Source of the DNA: Mucilaginibacter sp. UBA5151
GTDB taxonomy: Bacteria; Bacteroidota; Bacteroidia; Sphingobacteriales; Sphingobacteriaceae
DNA: 8,303 nucleotides
Direction: 5' to 3'
Assembly: GCA_002413785.1 (NCBI GenBank)
Contig: DHXR01000027.1
Coordinates: 5,738-14,040, forward strand
The position numbers were made by a program, and so were the translations under genes. Positions 5,588 to 8,303 of this stretch are shown here, one piece after another (the stretch's first letter is position 1; each line of letters opens with the position of its first letter). The notes beneath the pieces are model-generated. The model saw nothing but the letters and a program-made list of their open reading frames with translations, ran no database searches and was not told the origin of the DNA.

Positions 5588-6451
5588 ATGGCAAAAAAAT
5601 CACAAGCTGAATTCGTTAAATGGTTAGGTCCTATTTTAGATGCATTAAGAGATTTAGGTGGCTCTGGGAAACCGAGAGAAGTATCATCCTGGATTGCAAA
5701 TAAATTAAATCTCAGTAATGAAGTATTAAATTCAACTTTAAATTCAGGGGAGTCTCGTTTCCATAATCAAGTTGCATGGGCAAGGCAATACTTAATATGG
5801 GAGAATTATCTTGATAAAAATATAAGAGGTGCATGGGTTTTAACCTCATTAGGTGAAAAAAAGAAATTAACTATTGAAGAGGCTAGTTTAATTGTTAAAA
5901 AGTGGATTGATATATTTTCAAAAGCGAGAAAAAATGACGTAAAAGCCGATATAACAGATATATCAGAAGAAATTGGAATTGAAATAATTAGTAATGATAA
6001 TTTAAACTTACTAAACGTACTTCAAAGTTTGTCTCCCAAAGGATTTGAAAATATTTGTAAGCTTTTACTTAGAGAATCAGGGTTTGAAAATGTTGAAGTT
6101 ACTGGAAAAAGCCATGATGGTGGCATTGATGGCTATGGTACTTTAGAAATAAATCCATTTGTAAGTTTTAAAGTTTTATTTCAATGCAAAAGATATAAAG
6201 GTGGCGTATCAAGATCACAGGTTGGAGATTTTAGAAATGCTATGTTGGGCAGGGCTGAAAAGGGAATAATAATCACTACCGGTTATTTTACTAACGAAGC
6301 TGAAAAAGAAGCAAATAGGGACGGTGCTCCAAAAGTTGAACTCGTTGATGGTGAAAAATTGGTTAAAATGTTTGAGAAAGTAGAATTGGGTTTGAAAGCA
6401 AAAACTGTTTATGAAGTTGATTTTAATTTCTTTGAACCCTTTTTTAAATAA
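5588..6451 (+). CDS. mrr: Mrr-family restriction endonuclease (type IV-like)
   Basis: A 287-residue protein with the two-domain layout of Mrr. An N-terminal winged-helix Mrr_N domain spans about residues 5-95 (LDALRDLGGSGKPREVSSWI, RFHNQVAWARQYLIWENYL, GAWVLTSLGE). A C-terminal Mrr catalytic domain spans about residues 145-265: LSPKGFENICKLLLRESGF, then GKSHDGGIDGYG with Asp181, then LFQCKRYKG with the QxK pair Gln199/Lys201, and finally KGIIITTGYFTNEAEKEA. Asp181, Gln199 and Lys201 make a complete catalytic motif, so the enzyme looks active. Mrr enzymes typically cut DNA carrying foreign methylation. No methyltransferase lies beside it, in keeping with a solitary methyl-dependent enzyme. ATG at 5588 is preferred to the in-frame TTG at 5582. 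The gene is visibly AT-rich against rmuC, suggesting acquisition. Confidence 0.9.
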   Translation: MAKKSQAEFVKWLGPILDALRDLGGSGKPREVSSWIANKLNLSNEVLNSTLNSGESRFHNQVAWARQYLIWENYLDKNIRGAWVLTSLGEKKKLTIEEASLIVKKWIDIFSKARKNDVKADITDISEEIGIEIISNDNLNLLNVLQSLSPKGFENICKLLLRESGFENVEVTGKSHDGGIDGYGTLEINPFVSFKVLFQCKRYKGGVSRSQVGDFRNAMLGRAEKGIIITTGYFTNEAEKEANRDGAPKVELVDGEKLVKMFEKVELGLKAKTVYEVDFNFFEPFFK

Positions 6452-6570
6452 TTCATTCCTTTTTTAAACACATTCCACCCCTGTGCCTTCAATGGATGGT
6501 TATTCCCGGCCTTTGTTATCAGGTTACGGCCCTGCTTATGGTTTTCAAAACACCTTCATTATAACAAAAA

Positions 6571-6639
6571 TGAGCCATAGGCTCAACCCCTTTGTAGAAA
6601 AAAGCCTGCACCCATCCGTTTGCCTCGTAGAGGCTACCC
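6571..6639 (+). repeat. REP-like two-hairpin element, copy 1
   Basis: Hairpin 1 is TGAGCC-ATA-GGCTCA (6571-6585, 6-bp stem). A conserved CCCCTTTGTAG and an A-run follow, then about 20 variable bases. Hairpin 2 is GCCTC-GTA-GAGGC (6622-6634), followed by TACCC. The same order of blocks occurs in copies 2 and 3. This is the form of REP/BIME elements mobilised in trans by RAYT transposases. The position between convergent genes is typical of such elements. Confidence 0.8.
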
Positions 6640-6682
6640 TTAGCCATCTGACAGGTCGCGGAAAATACATTTCCCGTTTTAC
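6640..6682 (-). pseudogene. Isolated 43-base fragment of a RAYT transposase 3' end
   Basis: Read on the minus strand, the last codons are TGT ATT TTC CGC GAC CTG TCA GAT GGC TAA, aligned without gaps to the end of the RAYT remnant at 7011-7053 (TAT ATT TTT CAC GAC CTG TTA GAT GAT TAA). Over 43 bases there are 9 differences, nearly all transitions, and the stop codon is kept. It directly abuts REP copy 1, exactly as the longer remnant abuts copy 3. Upstream of 6682 the similarity stops. Confidence 0.7.
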
Positions 6683-6720
6683 CCCTTTGATCCTGGTATT
6701 AACAAATAATTAAACGCTGG

Positions 6721-6792
6721 CTGAGGGTAGCCTCTACGAGGCACAAAAACTTCCTGTTCTTTTTCTACAAAGGGGTTGACCCTATGGGTCAA
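6721..6792 (-). repeat. REP-like two-hairpin element, copy 2 (inverted)
   Basis: This has the same architecture as copy 1 in reverse. Hairpin 2 is GCCTC-TAC-GAGGC (6730-6742) and the conserved CTACAAAGGGG follows at 6765-6775. Hairpin 1 is TTGACCC-TAT-GGGTCAA (6776-6792, 7-bp stem). Compared with copies 1 and 3, the third stem pair is exchanged on both arms (GAGCC/GGCTC versus GACCC/GGGTC), so pairing is kept. Together copies 1 and 2 make an inverted pair resembling a BIME. No clear transposase tail accompanies this copy. Confidence 0.8.
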
Positions 6793-6943
6793 ATATATCT
6801 AACTACAACTAAAACGTACCCCTTCTGCTGCCAGGGTCGTGGAAATGTTAAATGCCTTTTATTTAAATTCAATTTCTCTGTGATCAAAGTACCGTGTGCA
6901 GATCGTTTTACAATTTCCTTATTTCAATCATTACAAAAGTGCA

Positions 6944-7010
6944 TGAGCCATAGGCTCTACCCCTTTGTAGGGAAAAAGAGAACAAGAATATTGCCTCGTA
7001 GAGGCTACCC
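6944..7010 (+). repeat. REP-like two-hairpin element, copy 3
   Basis: Hairpin 1 is GAGCC-ATA-GGCTC (6945-6957), followed by ACCCCTTTGTAG and an A-rich spacer. Hairpin 2 is GCCTC-GTA-GAGGC (6993-7005) followed by TACCC. It is in the same orientation as copy 1 and lies immediately 3' of the RAYT remnant on the minus strand, the arrangement expected of a RAYT gene flanked by its own REP sequence. Confidence 0.8.
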
Positions 7011-7313
7011 TTAATCATCTAACAGGTCGTGAAAAATATATTTCTCGTCATACTCAACGGTATAATGCTGTAATATTTCAAGATATTCTTCCCTGAATGT
7101 TTTCTTGGCGTGATGTTGTTTTTAATTCAAAATGTATTTAACCACCCCATCAATTTGAGTCCGGCTATTGCTGAATGCACCATACCCATCCTGCCAATGA
7201 AATTTTCTTTTCGTAAAACCTTCCTTATTTACAAATTCTGAACTATCTCCTTTTACCAATCACATCAAATCAAAAATCGATTGCTTCGGGTTTAGGCCGA
7301 CAGAAATGACCAA
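7011..7313 (-). pseudogene. Decayed, 5'-truncated REP-associated tyrosine transposase (RAYT, Y1/IS200-like)
   Basis: The minus strand reads in one frame as LVISVGLNPKQSIFDLM, stop, LVKGDSSEFVNKEGFTKRKF, then HWQDGYGAFSNSRTQIDGVV, KYILN, stop, KQHHAKKTFREEYLEILQHY, TVEYDEKYIFHDLLDD, stop. The NPKQSIFDLM and KGDSSEF segments, the HWQDGYGAFS block and the KQHHAKKTFREEY helix match the central and C-terminal part of Y1 transposases of the RAYT group; the Gln-x-x-His-His helix is next to or in the active site. Two in-frame stops (7260-7262 and 7122-7124) interrupt it. The N-terminal part including the HUH metal-binding motif is missing, so it cannot be functional. Frame and spacing are otherwise kept, which suggests fairly recent decay. 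The 5' break lies at the stop codon of the neighbouring minus-strand gene. Confidence 0.85.
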
Positions 7314-7314
7314 T

Positions 7315-8292
7315 TCAGTCGTTTTTATAAACTGGCTGTATTGCGAAATTTAACATGCCATAATCGCCATATTGGGCCTGTTCTATACGTATAGTATGCT
7401 TTCCCTTTAATGGAATAATGGTATCCTGATGGTAATCTTCATCATATATTGTTTTAGATGGGTCCCAGTTTTCTATAATTATTTTGCCGTCGATATAAAC
7501 CCTGGCCATCTCCGACGCGCTTATTCCTATCCGGTATAAGCCATCCGGAATATCGATATCCGTAGCAGATACCGTTGCGATTTTTTCTTTTGGGATGTTT
7601 TTTCCAAATCCCTTCCCAAAAACATTACTTATATCAATCCCTTTGGTAACCTTTATAGGTTTATTGTTTAGTAATTTAATAAATTCGACATTGTGCTTTA
7701 TTGGATCATTTGTTGAGTCAAAAACAAACCATTTCATTTCCCACTGGAAAGGAATATCAAATTCCCGGTAATGAAAAAGGTATGGGTGGCCAGCCGGATA
7801 TTTTATTCCAAATGGTGAAATGATCTCTTTTCCCATATATTCCATTTCAATATCAATAGCTGCCAGGGCTGCGGAATCTTTTTGTACAACAAGTTGACCG
7901 GGAAATACCCCTGACAAAGCAGAAAGACCTGATACGCCTTTATTATTAATGGTTTTCCATTTCCCGGAAGGGCCAATAATATCAAAATACATTTTACCGG
8001 AACTATCTGTTTTTTCCCACCATAATATTGGATAATTAAAACTATAGGGACCCCATTGGGTCATCATAATATATTTTTTTCCTTTGGGGTTAGCCGATTG
8101 TTCTTTTGTGTTTTGACCGCCAGCTATTCCGTTTAACTTAGGAAAATAACTACTGTCAATGACAGGTTTTACCTCGTCGCCTATTTTATTAAAATAAATA
8201 TTTTTTACAGTAGAATCAAGTTTCTGCTGGATAGCCCCACCGGATATCCGGTTATTATTTATGTTTACTTCGCTTGTGTTATCAATAGTTCG
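7315..8292 (-). CDS. C-terminal part of a probable secreted protein with a PA14-like end; partial or broken
   Basis: The frame from 8292 to 7315 encodes 325 residues and is protein-like throughout (ISGGAIQQKLDSTVKNIYFN, then KKYIMMTQWGPYSFNYPILW, then FDIIGPSGKWK). The first ATG is only at 8067 (250 residues, ending VYKND), yet the 75 residues before it look equally coding, have no signal peptide, and contain no ATG, GTG or TTG. A TAA at 8293-8295 closes the frame 9 bases from the window edge. I read this as the 3' end of a larger gene broken by a stop or frameshift, or a sequencing indel. The last part (IDIPDGLYRIGISASEMARV, then YIDGKIIIENWDP, then LKGKHTIRIEQAQYGDYGML) resembles a PA14-type beta-sandwich with a Y-I-D-G-K motif. 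The W-G-P-Y segment recalls the C-termini of beta-helix carbohydrate-active proteins in this family of bacteria, but I am not sure of that. Substrate unknown. Confidence 0.6.
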   Translation of the reverse strand, partial: RTIDNTSEVNINNNRISGGAIQQKLDSTVKNIYFNKIGDEVKPVIDSSYFPKLNGIAGGQNTKEQSANPKGKKYIMMTQWGPYSFNYPILWWEKTDSSGKMYFDIIGPSGKWKTINNKGVSGLSALSGVFPGQLVVQKDSAALAAIDIEMEYMGKEIISPFGIKYPAGHPYLFHYREFDIPFQWEMKWFVFDSTNDPIKHNVEFIKLLNNKPIKVTKGIDISNVFGKGFGKNIPKEKIATVSATDIDIPDGLYRIGISASEMARVYIDGKIIIENWDPSKTIYDEDYHQDTIIPLKGKHTIRIEQAQYGDYGMLNFAIQPVYKND

Positions 8293-8303
8293 TTAAAGTA
8301 TTA

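Larger units (their letters stand above)
6452..7314. other. Gene-free convergent region with REP-like elements and transposase debris
   Basis: About 860 bases lie between the 3' ends of mrr (plus) and the gene ending at 7315 (minus). They hold three REP-like two-hairpin elements, a 43-base fragment of a RAYT transposase 3' end, and a longer decayed RAYT copy. Stretches 6452-6570, 6683-6720 and 6793-6943 show nothing I can assign. The open frames at 6483-6713 and 6784-7014 run through repeats and are judged non-coding. Confidence 0.75.

Noticed and set aside
6483..6713. Plus-strand open frame of 76 codons
   Set aside because: It runs through REP copy 1 and the antisense of the transposase tail. 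The starting region has no promoter or ribosome site, and the protein is not recognisable.
6831..6850. A further transposase-tail fragment after REP copy 2 (CAGGGTCGTGGAAATG similar to the tail of copies 1 and 3)
   Set aside because: The match is short and imperfect and lies on the wrong side of the REP element, so chance cannot be excluded.
6571..7010. CRISPR array
   Set aside because: There are only three repeats, one inverted, with unequal spacing and internal hairpins; no spacer pattern and no cas genes.
6784..7014. Plus-strand open frame of 76 codons
   Set aside because: It begins inside hairpin 1 of REP copy 2 and ends in REP copy 3. Its C-terminus merely repeats the translation of REP copy 1.

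Overview
The window looks like a chromosomal segment of a Bacteroidota bacterium, most likely Sphingobacteriaceae (Mucilaginibacter/Pedobacter-like). The evidence is a GldH lipoprotein gene, a RicT/PSP1 protein with the cysteine-rich N-terminus and Asn/Arg/Lys-rich tail usual in this phylum, promoters of the TAnnTTTG type, and weak or absent Shine-Dalgarno sequences. The genus is inferred from general resemblance; no search was run.

Left part (1-3707), housekeeping core: ruvX (minus strand) is divergent from a plus-strand run holB (DNA polymerase III delta'), ricT (PSP1 domain) and gldH. holB and ricT are 15 bases apart, and ricT and gldH overlap by ATGA, so the three read as one operon. The ruvX/holB intergenic region and the region 3' of ruvX hold several short tandem arrays with 7- or 8-base periodicity. 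Two of these arrays are inverted copies of one another and could pair.

Middle (3708-6451), more accessory: a small antitoxin-like gene overlaps a 44-codon remnant of a VapC/PIN toxin that has lost its centre by an in-frame deletion. Next comes rmuC (membrane-anchored, coiled-coil, nuclease-like DNA recombination protein), followed after 12 bases by an AT-rich solitary Mrr-family restriction endonuclease gene that looks acquired.

Right part (6452-8303): a gene-free stretch of about 860 bases lies between converging genes. It contains three copies of a two-hairpin REP-like element (two direct, one inverted). The last copy abuts a decayed, 5'-truncated REP-associated tyrosine transposase (RAYT, Y1/IS200-like) on the minus strand. 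A second 43-base fragment of the same transposase 3' end sits beside the first copy. The window closes with the C-terminal part of a probable secreted protein on the minus strand. It ends in a PA14-like domain, and its frame has no credible start and is closed by a stop 9 bases from the window edge.

I found no wholly new multi-gene system. The most unusual items are the REP/RAYT graveyard with a compensatory hairpin change, the internally deleted VapC that keeps its antitoxin, and the heptad-repeat clusters around the ruvX/holB promoters.
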